In this document: piece after piece, positions 1 through 12,721 of the stretch
How the letters are laid out: every line of letters begins with the position of its first letter
Numbering within the stretch: the first letter of the stretch is position 1
NCBI GenBank assembly: GCA_026874595.1
Contig: CM049314.1
Coordinates: forward strand, 51,755,812 to 51,819,811
DNA length: 64,000 nt
Direction: 5' to 3'
From: Sipunculus nudus
Lineage: Eukaryota > Annelida > Sipuncula > Golfingiida > Sipunculidae
Position numbers and translations under genes: made by a program
The notes under the pieces: model-generated
The model's database searches: none
Told to the model about the DNA's origin: nothing
What the model saw: only the letters and a program-made list of their open reading frames with translations

Positions 1-113
1 AGCTTTTCCAGTAGTATATATCTTAAATAAACTTTTGATACATGATGTCTGACCATAATTATTAGAAACCTAATGATAAAACAAATATATTGGAGAGATC
101 ACGCTGTTTACAG

Positions 114-345
114 AATCTGCCAAGCTCAGTGCTGCAGCAGCTGGTATGGCACGAAGTGTGACGTCAGACCAGACATACACAGTCACTGTTCAAGTGTCAG
201 TGGTAGAAGCTCTGGTCAGGTATCCCTGAAATGGCTAGCTTTCTTGTGGATTGGGACAAATCAAGCAAGGCTGGAAATAAGAGGTATCACATCGCAATTT
301 ATGATGCAAAATGGACCCTCTGTGAACCATTTTCTATTACTGTTG
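114..345 (+). pseudogene. Possible frameshifted coding remnant or exon, unrecognised
   Basis: Two adjacent open stretches have coding-like composition but lie in different frames. The first (about 116-222) has alternating polar and hydrophobic residues, for example SVTSDQTYTVTVQVSVVEAL, and starts just after an AG at 112-113. The second (about 216-345) reads SGIPEMASFLVDWDKSSKAG and continues with YHIAIYDAKW. A frame change near 215-222 separates them, so this may be a broken gene copy, an exon followed by intron (CAG/GT at 217-221), or a captured gene fragment beside the mobile sequence that begins near 352. I do not recognise the family. The only support is composition and an open frame, so the call is weak. 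Confidence 0.25.
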
Positions 346-351
346 TATTCC

Positions 352-925
352 TAGCTCCCGTGCTGTCTTACTACACTACGCTGTGCAAGAGCCCTTGAAG
401 ATGATTTGAGAAACCTGGAGACATTCCACATGACAATTATATTCTTATTATCAAATGCACATATAACATACCACTAAGAGAGTGTTTGTCCACTTTAAAT
501 GTTGATTGGAAGAATATATTGTCCTTATAAACGGAATAATGTCTGCTCTGTGTTTCCCCCAGCCACTGCTGGCCAGCAGCAGCCTGTGTAACCAGTGGTA
601 ATGTGCTGTGTTTGCTCAGCTAGCAACGGTCACGCAGTTCATTGTTTGAGACTCTGAGACAGTTTCAAGTGCCTGGGTTTCAGAGTTAAAAAAGGGATCT
701 TTGTTTACATACAAAAACATATATTTAGCTGAATTTCTTGGTCATTCATATAAAATACTATAAATTCCTTAGATAACTTAAGTTTCCTTGTCATAAACGC
801 AATATTTGATTTTACACAATTTTTGCCCCACAAGGGTTTGAAGTTCTACAGTTTACTCTGAAGCTTTTTATGCGATGGTGTCCAGTATCCTGGATATCGC
901 CTCATATAATGCAGTTATTGCTGTT
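352..925 (-). mobile_element. Old, diverged partial copy of the 57.5-59.5 kb transposon interior
   Basis: Read on the minus strand, this stretch aligns over almost its whole length with about 57800-58455. Shared blocks include the GAGCCCT plus GAAGAT stretch near 390, the CCACTTTAAATG block near 494, the TGTGTAACCAGTGGTAA block near 585, the CACGCAGTTCATTGTTTGA block near 632 and the AGCTTTTTATGCG block near 862. Many substitutions and small indels separate the copies. Neither terminal inverted repeat of the younger copy is visible here, so this copy is truncated or decayed. A separate repeat nested in both places would look the same. Confidence 0.65.
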
Positions 926-1177
926 GTTGTGTCCACGAATCAATTAAATGCATGCCTCCCCTTTTGAGGAGAGCAATTTTTTGGAACAGCAAAAGATGCA
1001 TGCTTAAATGCAGCCATAAACTATTATACACATTATAAAAGCAGGCATAAGACCTCAGCATTCAGCTGATTACCTTGTGAGCGAGCCTCTATTAATGATG
1101 TAAAAATTGACAGGTGCTTGCTTCACAAGTTTCCAGGAAAAGCTAATTATAATTGACACTGACACTGATCGACGTCA
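926..1177. other. No gene or recognisable element
   Basis: AT-rich sequence between the old transposon fragment and element A1. No ORF of note, tandem repeat or terminal structure is visible. Confidence 0.5.
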
Positions 1178-1439
1178 TTGTATCCCCCAAAACGAAGTTT
1201 TGCGGATACTTTGTTTTTGACTGGGTTCTGCCGCTGCCGTGTAAGTTTCCGGAGAACTCCTCTGAGACTACTGGACAGATTTTTCCAAAACTTACACCAA
1301 TTATTGGGTCACATGTGAACTGGTGCCTAACCAATTGGCCTTGACCTCTGACCTTTCCTCTCTGCCCAGCATCCATTTGTTTGTCTGTTTCCACAGATAA
1401 ACGCACATATCTCGGGAACTGTTTGACCGATCAGGAAAC

Positions 1440-4400
1440 ATTTTTTGTACAAATGTAGCCCTTAGATAGCTTTATAACATACACAAAAATGATGGCGCCA
1501 CCTGCAGCCATTTTTGCACAGTGTCCATCTGTTCATCTGCCTTGGGTTAAAAACACTCGTATCTCTACCGTGGTTTGACCAAATTACCTGAAATTCCGCA
1601 TGCGTATACATCCCGCATTGTTTTCTTGATTTTATGACAGGTGGCGCCACCTACATTCACGTTCATGCTGCAGACATCCAAGCTCATATCTCGGGAACCA
1701 TTCGACCAATCAGTAAAAATATTGTACACAAATGTAGCTCTTGGATAGCTTTATAACATACACAAAAATAGTGGCGCCACCTACAGCCATTGTTGCACAG
1801 CATCCATCTGTTTGTCTGCCTTGGGTTAAAATCACTCATATCTCTGCCGTGGTTTGACCAAATTACCTGAAATTCGGCATGCGTATACATCCCACATAGC
1901 TTTCTTGATTTTATGACAGGTGTCGCCACCTACATTCACGTTCACGCTGTAGACATCCATGCTTATATCTCCCGACTTGTTCGACCAATCGTGAAAGAAA
2001 TTTTACACAAATGTAGCCCTTGGATAGCTTTATAACATACACAAAAATGGTGGCGCCACCTGCTGCCATTTTTGCACAGTGTCCATCTGTTTGTCTGCTT
2101 TGAGTTAAAATCACTCATATCTCTGCAGTGGTTTGACAAATTCACCTGAAATTCGGCATGCGTATACATCCTACATAGCTTTCTTGATTTTATGACAGGT
2201 GGCGCCACCTACATTCACATTCACGTAGCAGACATCCAAGCTCATATCTTGGGAACCGTTTGACCAATCAGGGAAAAAAAATTACACAAATGTAGCCCTT
2301 GGATAGCTTTATAACATACACAAAAAATGATGGCGCCACCTGCAGCCATTTTTTCACAGTGTCCATCTGTTCATCTGCCTTGGGTTAAAAATCTCTGCAG
2401 TGGTTTGACAAATTCACCTGAAATTTGGCATGCATATATATCCTAGATAGCTTTCTTGATTTTATGACAGGTGGCGCCACCTACATTCACGTTTACGCTG
2501 CAGACATTAATGCTCATATCTCGGGAACCATTCGACCAATCAGTAAAAATATTGTACACAAATGTAGCTCTTGGATAGCTTTATAACATACACAAAAATA
2601 GTGGCGCCACCTTCAGCCATTGTTGCACAGCATCCATCTGTTTGTCTGCCTTGGGTTAAAAACACTCGTATCTCTACCGTGGTTTGACCAAATTACCTGA
2701 AATTCCGCATGCGTATACATCCCGCATTGTTTTCTTGATTTTATGACAGGTGGCGCCACCTACATTCACGTTCATGCTGCAGACATCCAAGCTCATATCT
2801 CGGGAACCATTCGACCAATCAGTAAAAATATTGTACACAAATGTAGCTCTTGGATAGCTTTATAACATACACAAAAATAGTGGCGCCACCTACAGCCATT
2901 GTTGCACAGCATCCATCTGTTTGTCTGCCTTGGGTTAAAATCACTCATATCTCTGCCGTGGTTTGACCAAATTACCTGAAATTCGGCATGCGTATACATC
3001 CCACATAGCTTTCTTGATTTTATGACAGGTGTCGCCACCTACATTCACGTTCACGCTGTAGACATCCATGCTTATATCTCCCGACTTGTTCGACCAATCG
3101 TGAAAGAAATTTTACACAAATGTAGCCCTTGGATAGCTTTATAACATACACAAAAATGGTGGCGCCACCTGCTGCCATTTTTGCACAGTGTCCATCTGTT
3201 TGTCTGCTTTGAGTTAAAATCACTCATATCTCTGCAGTGGTTTGACAAATTCACCTGAAATTCGGCATGCGTATACATCCTACATAGCTTTCTTGATTTT
3301 ATGACAGGTGGCGCCACCTACATTCACATTCACGTAGCAGACATCCAAGCTCATATCTTGGGAACCGTTTGACCAATCAGGGAAAAAAAATTACACAAAT
3401 GTAGCCCTTGGATAGCTTTATAACATACACAAAAAATGATGGCGCCACCTGCAGCCATTTTTTCACAGTGTCCATCTGTTCATCTGCCTTGGGTTAAAAA
3501 TCTCTGCAGTGGTTTGACAAATTCACCTGAAATTCGGCATGCATATATATCCTAGATAGCTTTCTTGATTTTATGACAGGTGGCGCCACCTACATTCACG
3601 TTTACGCTGCAGACATTAATGCTCATATCTCGGGAACCATTCGACCAATCAGTAAAAATATTGTACACAAATGTAGCTCTTGGATAGCTCTATAACATAC
3701 ACAAAAATAGTGGCGCCACCTTCAGCCATTGTTGCACAGCATCCATCTGTTTGTCTGCCTTGGGTTAAAATCACTCATATCTCTGCCGTGGTTTGACCAA
3801 ATTACCTGAAATTCGGCATGCTTATACATCCCGCATAGCTTTCTTGATTTTATGACAGGTGTCGCCACCTACATTCACGTTCACGCTGTAGACATCCATG
3901 CTTATATCTCCGGACTTGTTCGACCAATCGTGAAAGAAATTTTATACAAATGTAGCCCTTGGATAGCTTTATAACATACACAAATATGGTGGCGCCACCT
4001 GCTGCCATTTTTGCACAGTGTCCATCTGTTTGTCTGCCTTGAGTTAAAATCACTCATATCTCTGCAGTGGTTTGACAAATTCACCTGAAATTCCGCATGC
4101 GTATACATCCTACATAGCTTTCTTGATTTTATGACAGGTGGCGCCACCTACATTCACATTCACGTAGCAGACATCCAAGCTCATATCTTGGGAACCGTTT
4201 GACCAATCAGGGAAAAAAATTTACACAAATGTAGCCCTTGGATAGCTTTATAAAATACACAAAAAATGATGGCGCCACCTGCAGCCATTTTTTCACAGTG
4301 TCCATCTTTCCGCCTTCGGTTAAAATCACTCATATCTCTGCAGTGGTTTGACAAATTCACCTGAAATTCAGCATGCGTATATATCCTAGATAGCTTTCTT

Positions 4401-5270
4401 GATTTTATGACAGGTGGCGCCACCTACATTCACGTTTACGCTGCAGACATCCATGCTCATATCTCGGGAACCGTCGACCAATCAGGAAAAAAAATTTACA
4501 CAAATGTAGCCCATGGATAGCTTTATAACATACACAAAAATAGTGGTGCCACCTGCAGCCATTTTTGCACAGAGTCCATGTTTGTCTGCCTTGAGTTATA
4601 ATCACTCACATCTCTGCAGTGGTTTGACCAAATTACTTGAAATTGGGCATGCGTTTACATCCCGCATAGATTTCTTGATTTTATGACAGATGGTGCCACC
4701 TACATTCACGTTCATGCTGCAGACATCTAAGCTCATATCTTGGGAACCGTTTGACCAATCAGGAAAAAAAATTTACACAAATGTAGCCCTTGGATAGCTT
4801 TATAACATACACAAAAATGGTGGCGCCACCTGCAGCCATTTTTGCACAGTGTCCATCAGTTTGTCTGCCTTGGGTTAAAATCACTCATATCTCTGCAGTG
4901 GTTTGACCAAATTACCTGTAATTTGGCATGCGTTTACATCCTGGATAGCTTTCTTGATTTTATGACAGGTGGCGCCAGCTTTATTCACGTTCACGCTGCA
5001 GACATTAATGCTTATATCTCCGGACTCGTTTGACCAATCAGGAAATTTTTTTACACAAATATAGCCCTTCAATAGCTTTATTAAATACACAAAAATGGTG
5101 GCGCCACCTGCAGCCATTTTTGCACAGAGTCTATCTTTTTGTCTGCTGTGGGATAAAATCACTCATATCTCTGCAGTGGTTTGACTTTTCAACCTGAAAT
5201 TTTGCATGTGTATACATCTTGGATAGTTTCTCGTTCAAATAACAGGTGGCGTCACCTACAATCATGTTTA
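1440..5270. repeat. Tandem array of ~277-bp units inside A1 (about 13 units)
   Basis: Successive units are spaced 274-279 bp and each carries the palindrome AGGTGGCGCCACCT or a close variant twice, once before CTACATTCACG and once before the GCAGCCATTTTTGCAC block. Each unit also holds a TATCTC-GTTTGACC-AAATTCGGCATGCGTATA core. Divergence rises towards both ends of the array (units near 4600-5250 differ most), as expected for array homogenisation by unequal exchange. Confidence 0.85.
1541..3758. repeat. Higher-order 1,109-bp tandem duplication (four 277-bp units)
   Basis: The segment starting at about 1541 is repeated at an offset of exactly 1,109 bp, from about 2650 to 3758. Only about two mismatches were seen by eye (AAATTTGG versus AAATTCGG near 2423/3532, and GCTTTATAA versus GCTCTATAA near 2579/3688). 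This is therefore a very recent four-unit duplication on top of the older 277-bp periodicity. A third, more diverged partial copy follows at an offset near 830 bp (three units). Confidence 0.8.
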
Positions 5271-5400
5271 CGTGGCAGACATCCATTCTAATATGTAACA
5301 CATGTAACTCTATTTCCCCTTGCCACCCAATCCATGCCTCACTGTCCTACTCTGATTTTGGCGGATACACCTAGTCGCTTGTCGACTACCCGTATTCTAT

Positions 5401-6679
5401 TTTGACCCAAACGTTCATTGGTTAACCTCAACCTTATTTGAATAGACGTCATCTGACCTCCAACCCCGCTGGTCATTGTGTTTTAGCACTGACAAAAAAG
5501 TTCCAACTGCACTGGACATATGAAAGCTTTCACAGATGTGAATCAGAAAGCGTAATATTTGTAATCACTATAGCAAAGCAAATTATCCACCCTCATTAAA
5601 CAGGCCGTATGCACTTTCATTGTGCCCTTTTTTACCATTTCATCCAAATCATAACCTAGTCTAACAAAGTGCCGTGGATGTCAATCTTTTACATCATCAG
5701 TGACAATACAACATTACAAGTCCGTCAAAATTCTTTATAATGGTTTTCATCTGAATATTGTGTTGAAAAAATAAAATGTTCTTTTGTCTTCTACCCCTAT
5801 TATCTGGTCCGCTTCTCTGGGTATTTTGTTCTGTTACAGATGATGACATGCTCACATAGGCTTACCCTCCTGTGATACTGAGACGGGGAATTGCCCTGTA
5901 CTGCACACATATCAGGGGGAAAAAAACGTATTTATATTTTGAATGATATTTGGAAAGTTATCCGTTTATATTATAACAACAGCCCATATGAATAAACCTC
6001 TCAAATTAACTTGTCATGATTCTGTAAAGCAGACTGAGTGATGCAATGTTACAGGGTGTACATAGTATCAATGTTAGCAGCACACCGTGTTATTAAATGA
6101 TCTTCCTAACTGTCACAGCACATTTATATAGACATTTACTCTTTTGTGGAAAATGTAATCATTTATTAAAGAAATACGATGAAAATATAGTTTATAGTCT
6201 AATTCATTCAAAGTGAACAGGTATGTCTTAAGGTATCAAGATCTGCATGTTTTTTCCGGGACAAGAAAGACAGTCAGTTGTGACACATGTTTGCATGTGT
6301 AGTGAGTGACCGGGGTTGCTTCAGCCATGCACTGTCTGTTTGTCTGCTTTGACGTCACAGGTCATTAAAGTGATGGGGCAAGCTGAATGGCCATTTGAAT
6401 GCAACGGTCACTTCTGGACAGTACAAAACCTCAAATATTCATTATTAAAAGAATATTTTGAACAAGTAATCAAATGTTTTTGGGTAATATTATTTTGCTA
6501 ATCCAATTATGTGGTCGGTCAAATCATTTTATTTGAGCTTTAAAGTTACAATACCTTCTAATAACTGCTTAATCCTGAAATGGTTGATGGGACAGAACTG
6601 TCACAGCAAACCCACTTTCTTAAGCTTGTGAAAAACAGTAAATTATCTGACCAGTTAACAAAACAGTAATGACTGGATT
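5401..6679. other. Intergenic or intronic sequence, no gene seen
   Basis: About 1.3 kb with no coding-like stretch, tandem repeat or terminal structure that I can recognise. Short open frames lack coding character. Confidence 0.5.
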
Positions 6680-6849
6680 TGAGTGCACCCATGCCAGAAT
6701 TTCAGCAGTGATGTTTGTGTAATTGTTTCTTATTCAAAATGTTTAGTACTTGCATTGTTCATATACATGAGAAGTAATGGTCCAGCATTGAAGCATTATA
6801 CCTGGTGTATTTCCCAATGCACAGGTTCGCATTAGGCCTGCAGGCCTTG
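6680..6849 (+). mobile_element. Helentron-like family E, 3' terminal fragment
   Basis: This aligns closely with 31977-32147. The end carries CACAGGTTCGC, the inverse of the family E 5' terminus (GCGAACCTGTG at 10359), then the palindromic hairpin AGGCCTGCAGGCCT, then a CTTG end followed by TT. The body of the element is absent upstream, so this is a 5'-truncated copy. Confidence 0.7.
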
Positions 6850-6868
6850 TTCTAATTTTCACAATTTT

Positions 6869-8231
6869 TATGCCCCTGCCACAAAGTGGCCGGGGCATAT
6901 AGTGTAACCCATGTCCGTCATTCCGTCCTTCCGTCATTCCAAAATCAAACAGTTGTACAGACTTTTTTTCGCAATGCCTGCAGACTCGGATATTGGCCTG
7001 ATTTTTGATGTGTGGGCAGATATAGACAAGTTACAGATCGAGTTCGCGTTTCATCCCGGTTGACCTACTTTAGACCGTTTTACGGCTCCTAAACTAAGAA
7101 AATTTCATGAAAAATAGAAATTTTCAAGACAAATACACATGTACGGACTTTTTTTCGCAATACCTGCAGATATTGGCCTAATTTTTGGTGTGTGGGCAGA
7201 TAATGACCAGTTACAGATGGAGTTCGCATTTTGTCCCGGTTGACCTACTTTTGAATGTTTTACGTCTCCTTAACTTAGAAAATTTCATGAAAAATAGAAA
7301 TATTCATGACAGATACACATGTACCGACTTTTTTTCGCAATGCCTACAGATATTGGCCTGATTTTTGGTGTGTGGGCAGATATTGACCAGTTAAAGATCT
7401 AGTTCGTGTTTTGTCCCAGTTGACCTACTTTTGACTGTTTTACGGCTCCTGAACACAGAAAATTTCATGTAAAATATAAATTTTCATGACAAATACACTT
7501 GTACAGACTTTTCTTCGCAATACCTGCAGATATTGGCCTGATTTTTGGTGTGTGGGCAGATAATGACCAGCTACAGATTGAGTTCAAGTTTTGTCCCAGT
7601 TGACCTACTTTTGACCGTTTGACGGTGCTCTAACATAGAAAATTTCATAAAAAAGTGCACATGTATGGACTTTTTTTCACAGTGCCTGCAGATAGGGGCC
7701 TGATTTTTGGTGTGTAGGCAGATAATGACCAGTTACAGATAGAGTTCGCGTTTTGTCCCAGTTGACCTACTTTTGACCGTTTGACTGTGCTCTGACATAG
7801 AAAGTTTCATGAAAAATAGAATGTTTTCATAACAAATGCATATGTACTGACTTTTTTTCACAATGCCTGCAGATACCACCCTGATTTTTGATGTGTGGGC
7901 AGATAATGACAGTTTCAGATTGAGTTCGCGTTTCGTCCCGGTTGACCTACTTCTGATTGTTTTCGACTCCTAAACATAGAAAATTTCATGAAAGACAGAA
8001 ATTTTTATGGAAAATGCACGTGTGGACTTTTTTTCACAATGCCTGCATATACTGCATGATTTTTGGTGTGTTGCTTGATAATGACCCGTTACAGATTGAG
8101 TTTGCATTTTGCCCTTGTTGACCTACTTTTGATCATACAACACCTCCTGAACTTAAAAAATTGTTCCAAATTTTACAAATGTTTCTAATTTGCCCCAGGC
8201 GGGGGCATTCGTGTCGTTCCGACACATCTAG
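6869..8231 (+). mobile_element. Helentron-like element C1, complete, 1.36 kb
   Basis: The 5' end TATGCCCC pairs with GGGGCATA 22 bp further in. The 3' region has GGGGGCAT (inverse of the 5' terminus), then the hairpin GTGTCG-TTC-CGACAC and the end ATCTAG followed by TTTT. Preceding bases are a T run. The interior is about seven diverged units of about 180 bp, each containing GACTTTTTTTCGCAATGCC, then GCAGATATTGGCC-TGATTTTTGGTGTG and a GTTGACCTACTTTTGA block. A CCGTC-rich stretch follows the 5' hairpin. No coding capacity. Confidence 0.75.
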
Positions 8232-8480
8232 TTTTCTATCTATTTTGATACCTTCAAAGAAGCTGTCATCTGTTAACAGGGCGCAAATTTTAACCGCTGG
8301 ACCTTGAATTTTCTAACTTGACATCAAAGGAGGTCCATGAAAAGTCTCTATGGAAATCTGAAATACGGTCTCTGTTATCCATATCCTCTAGTACTTCAGC
8401 CAGACCCCAAAATTTGGATCATTGGTACCATTTTGGTGACAAATTTTCACCATGTGTGCTTGAAAGGTATACATGTGTAG
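8232..8480 (+). mobile_element. Family D2 internal unit fragment
   Basis: The stretch with GATGCTGTCATCTGTTAAC-like sequence, ACCGCTGGACCTTGAAT, ACTTGACATC and GGTCTCTGTTA(T)CCATAT matches the units of the D2 array at 48.0-54.0 kb. Only about one unit is present. C1 may have inserted into it or truncated it. Confidence 0.55.
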
Positions 8481-9736
8481 GTAATTAAAATGCCTGATAG
8501 CAGTATGAAAGTGGTAGCTTTCAGTGAATAAATCGATGTTTTATGTCGGATGACGTATACATTTTTTCCCTTTCAAGGACATCGACTTCAGAGTGGTTAT
8601 AAGGCCCATACTACTTAATATGCAAAACGTATCCAGTCAAATTTGGTCTCAAATGATAGCTTACACCATACGCTTCAGTATGACATGCAATTTATGACCC
8701 CCTGGGTATACACTGCTTAAGTGATACATTGTTATTTTACACCCACCCCTAGGAAAAACGACAAGGGAGTGGATATATAAATTTACTTTATATGCCAAAT
8801 TTATATCCAGCAAAATAATCCTTTCAGTGATGTATCATTTATGATCAATAGGTGTATGCACCTATAGTTGTGCTTTCTTATGCCCTCACACGGGCAGATC
8901 CAGGATTTAAGAAAGGAGGGGTCCACGCCAGGACTTATGGCAAAACCTACAAAAAGGTCCCCAGGTCCGGACTGGGGGATTTCCAGGACAAAAAACTTAA
9001 ATCTTAAACCCTTAAACAAAATTGTGGCAACTGGCAAGGGTGGTCCGGACCTCCTGGATACCTCCTCCCCCCCCCCCCCCCCCCCCCACCCGGTTTCTGC
9101 CATACCCTAAAGAAAAATACTCCATATATAAAATACGTTAACAACTATAACGTTATGTCGGTAACCGAATACAGCAAGACTGCCTAGTTCTGTGGTAATA
9201 TTGATCATGGGACTGGTATTTTGTTTGTAATCTATAGGTTGTCCTAACTTGTGCAAGCCAAAAAAATATAACTTCTTTCATTCCATGGCTTATACATTGG
9301 AGATGATCAAAAGATGACTAAATAAGTATGAGGTGTGCTGAATTATTATAAGATTTGTCTTTACTTTATTTTAACTTTGCTGGTCACAAGTGTTTGTATT
9401 CATAATGTACCCAGCATATTGATCCTATGACTGGTATGTCTGTGTTAGTAGCAAGTATCGCCACTTATGCTGACTGGAGTCAAAAATGATCTTTTTCAGT
9501 TCTTCCTACTCAAATCAGGAAATAAAAAAAATAGCTTTTATGTGAGGGATAGCGTTACCTTAGCTTAGTTAAACTTGTATTCGCATATGGTTGTATTTGA
9601 TATTTGATTTTATCTACAATTTGTATTTGTGCTTTACCATACATTGATCATGTGACTTTTACGAGTATATAAACTACAGATGGCACCATTTTTGTTTACC
9701 TTTCTTCTGCAAGCAAAACCGAAACATTTTTAGTTT
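8481..9736. other. No gene; short inverted repeat partner of 17.56 kb and a poly-C tract
   Basis: About 60 bp at 8464-8525 is the reverse complement of about 17557-17620, with few mismatches (GATAGCAGTATGAAAGTGGT). This indicates a further low-copy repeat. A run of about 26 C (9064-9089) follows. The small ORFs around it read through the C run and are not credible genes. Confidence 0.5.
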
Positions 9737-10355
9737 TTAGCTCAGCTGACTATAAGTCATCTGAGCAAAAGTCGTGGTCCATTGTCCGTCGTCCGTCCGT
9801 CTGTCTGTCCCTCCGTCTGTCCGGATGTTCGTCCGTAAGACTGGCACGTTTTGACACCATTGGACTTACGAATCTGAAATTCAGCATACAGCTAGATGTC
9901 CCCTAAATCTCCTACCATGCCAAAAATTGGGTCAGTAGGACTTTGTTCCTTCGAGATATTAAGGAAAAACCTCAATTTTTTATTAGAAATCTATTTTCAC
10001 CCTTCAGGACTGCCTAATATCAAAACCACTCATCTGGTTTTCTTCATATTTACCATAAATATTCCTCCATATAGTTCCTATGTACATGCCAGAAATTAAG
10101 TCAGTATTATTTAATTTAAAAAAGTTATGGGCCCAAACATAATGGACTTTGTAAAAAAATCAGGAAAGATATTTGGTCACTTAAGACCAAAAGTGTTCAA
10201 GGTAGGGACTTTTTTTCAGTAATACAACTTTAATTGATCAAAAATTAATTGTATACCCAAAATTAGATCAGAATATGTTAAATTTTTTTAAATATTTGCA
10301 AAAATATAAAATTGGTACCTTAAATTTTGCCCAAGTTTGACCATGGCTCGTTTTT

Positions 10356-12482
10356 TTAGCGAACCTGTGAGCTTATGCAATGGTGCGGCATCGTCTTTCA
10401 CGCATCGTACGTCGTGCGTCGTCTGTACGTTAACCATAGCTATCTCGAAAAGGGCAGGAGCTAGCATCACCAAATTTTATGCAAATAATCAGTCATCCAA
10501 AAAACTATATCGGATTTTGTTAATTTTTTTCTAACTGCATTTTCTTAGATTTTATAGGGAAAAAGCTTAAAAAGCTTTAAAAATCTTCTTCTCCGAAACT
10601 GTCCAGCCAAATTGTCCAATTTTTCACAGAAACGATCCCAGGAACAGTCTTTCTCAAGTTTGTTCGAATGGTTCCAGTTTGGAGATTTTTGGCCGAGTAC
10701 AGGAGGTTGAACTTTGTTAACTGTGCGAAAAAGCATATTAAAATTTAAATCTCAGAAACAGCTGGAACTATCAACACTAAATTTTATGCCAATGTTGGTC
10801 ACATAGGTCATATCTGAAATTGAGGTATTGGTGGCGCCACCTGCATCGGCCTTTTTTGTACGAGGTCATCAGTGCCTGTATCACACTGAGGGCTACAAAA
10901 AACTTCTTCTCTGAAACAATATGGCAAAATTGTTTAATATCGCACAGAAATGATCCTAGGGTAGTGCTTTCTGAAGTTTGTTCAAATGGTCTCTTTTCAG
11001 TGACTTTTGGCTAAGTTATGGGAAGCTGAATTTAGTCATATGCCATAACAGCCCATTTTAACTCAGTGGCTACAAAGATCTTCTCAACAAAAACCACTGG
11101 GCCAAATTCTTAAGTCTCACACATTAATTATCCTCAGATGTTGATAATTCAAGTTTGTTCAAATGGTTTTGGTTCAGTGCTTTTTGGCTGAGTTACGGGA
11201 ACCTGAATTAGCCAGTTTGCTGTATCTTCCTATATGAGTTATAAACTTGCGAAACGTGTTTCGACTGATGCCACTGAAGCCAGTTTGTTAAATATTTTAC
11301 AAGAATAATCCCTACAATAATTCTTATATTAATTGTCATTAATGGTTCCACATGACTGATTTTTGGCTGAATTATGGAGATTGAATTGAGTCATTTTACC
11401 ATATATGTTAGCTGTGTGATGCTGTTACATCTAGCCTGGCACCAGTTTATCAGCATCTATTACATCATGCCACTAGACATTTAGATTTCAGGTTATATTT
11501 GGTTAATATTGACAAGAAAGTTTTTTTTAAAGCTTTTAAAAAAATTTAGATTTATGATTTAAGTTATTCATCATACCAGGCAATGTTACTATCATGGATA
11601 TTTAGCTCTCTGTGGCTATATAAAGACAACTGTACGTGGATTATGAATTATTAGTATCCCTACTCAACTTAATTCAAGAATTTGCCATCAATGATATTTA
11701 TCTGTTTTTTAAATTTGCATATAATATGCATCTGTAATAATTTTACATATATTCCTGATTTCTTTTTTATAAAAAGTCAGCTGAAAAGCATTTTGTATTG
11801 TGAAAATAAATTTCAAAGTTATTTCAAGTAGGGACCACTTTTATGTACAGATGGCAGCACTTGGTTTACCATTGGCAGATTGCCAGTGCCTTGATGTTGG
11901 CCATTAGGCAAGATGATGTCAGCGCTATAAATAGTTTTGGCACTGTGCCAGGATTGGAAGAAGTGCAGCCAGGTATAGATCAAGAGTTAACTCAGTGCAG
12001 TAGCTGCATTCTGTTTATAGCTTTGGCAGACTGCTCACTGCATCATATTTGGCACCAAAGTTCAGCCTGAATCTATTTATAGCTTTGACAGACTGCCAAC
12101 TGTGTCAGATTATGCAACAGGTCAAGAGTTCACTCAGTGCAGCCAGGTACAGGTCAAATGTTCACTCAGTCTAGCCAGGTGCAGGTCAAGAGTTCACTCA
12201 GTGCAGTAGCTTGAGGCAGCAATTTGTCACAGGTCACTCGGGGTAACTGCCTTACTCACCTAAGCCTTGTCAGCCCAGTGCATCAAACTCTGGGGAAGTT
12301 TGATGTATTGGACTGATACCTGTCTTTGATGGTATTCTCATTTACAAGACAGGTGGTGCCACCTACATTGACTTTTGCAGTGTATGCGCCTGCTTATTTC
12401 TACAGAGGAATTTGATATATTAGCCTAAAATTGGGTATGTTTATACATATCGGGTAGCTTTATAGTGTACAAAACTGGTGGA
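10356..12482 (+). mobile_element. Helentron-like element E1, 3' truncated, nested in D1
   Basis: It begins TTAGCGAACCTGTGAGC inside the T run that follows GACCATGGCTCG of family D, and matches the E copies at 26999 and 62988 throughout. It carries a TTGGTGGCGCCACCTGC palindrome near 10829. The E 3' terminus is missing and D sequence resumes at about 12483. It preserves the empty target site of B1 at 11460-11461. Confidence 0.65.
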
Positions 12483-12721
12483 AAAAAACTTCATTTTTCC
12501 ATTAAAAACCCATTGTAAGACTGCCTAATATCAAAACCACTGATCTGATTTTGATCATATATAATATACATATTTTTCTATACATTCACTATGCACATGC
12601 CAGAAATGATGTCAGTATTGCGTAATTGTTTTAAGTTATGGGCCCAAACATAATGCACTTTTTAAAAAATCAAGAAATATATTTACTCCCTTAACAAGAG
12701 GATTGCTGAAGCTAGAGATTT

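Larger units (their letters stand above)
1180..5400 (+). mobile_element. Helentron-like non-autonomous element A1, with expanded satellite array
   Basis: The 5' end is GTATCCcCCAAAACG, followed by its inverted complement (GTTTTGCGGATAC), so the terminus folds into a hairpin. Near the 3' end, GATTTTGGCGGATAC repeats the 5' terminus in inverse orientation. It is followed by the hairpin GTAGTCG-CTTGT-CGACTAC, and the element ends CGTATTCTAT (A2 ends CTAG). Both flanks are T-rich (TT at 1178-1179, TTTT after the end). This asymmetric inverted repeat plus 3' hairpin is the arrangement described for Helentron/HINE elements. There is no protein-coding capacity; the repeated ~81-codon minus-strand ORFs are by-products of the array. 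Confidence 0.75.

Noticed and set aside
73-354. The 93-codon open frame as a complete gene
   Set aside because: Its frame is not the one with the most coding-like residues; two other frames across the same bases look better, so the ATG-to-stop frame is probably incidental.
1462-5162. Repeated minus-strand ORFs (about 81 codons, starting MAPPVIKSRK or MATPVIKSRK)
   Set aside because: They recur with the 277-279-bp satellite period, run through the palindrome, are short, and change frame between units. They are by-products of the tandem array, not a protein family.
1180-5400. Calling the A to E elements ordinary TIR MITEs
   Set aside because: The inverse copy of the 5' end is not at the 3' terminus but 20-35 bp inside it, followed by a hairpin, and no normal target duplication is seen. 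This fits Helentron-type ends better.
6820-6849. tRNA-like B box (GGTTCG) suggesting a tRNA-derived SINE
   Set aside because: No A box or cloverleaf upstream; the GGTTCGC is explained as the inverse of the family E 5' terminus.
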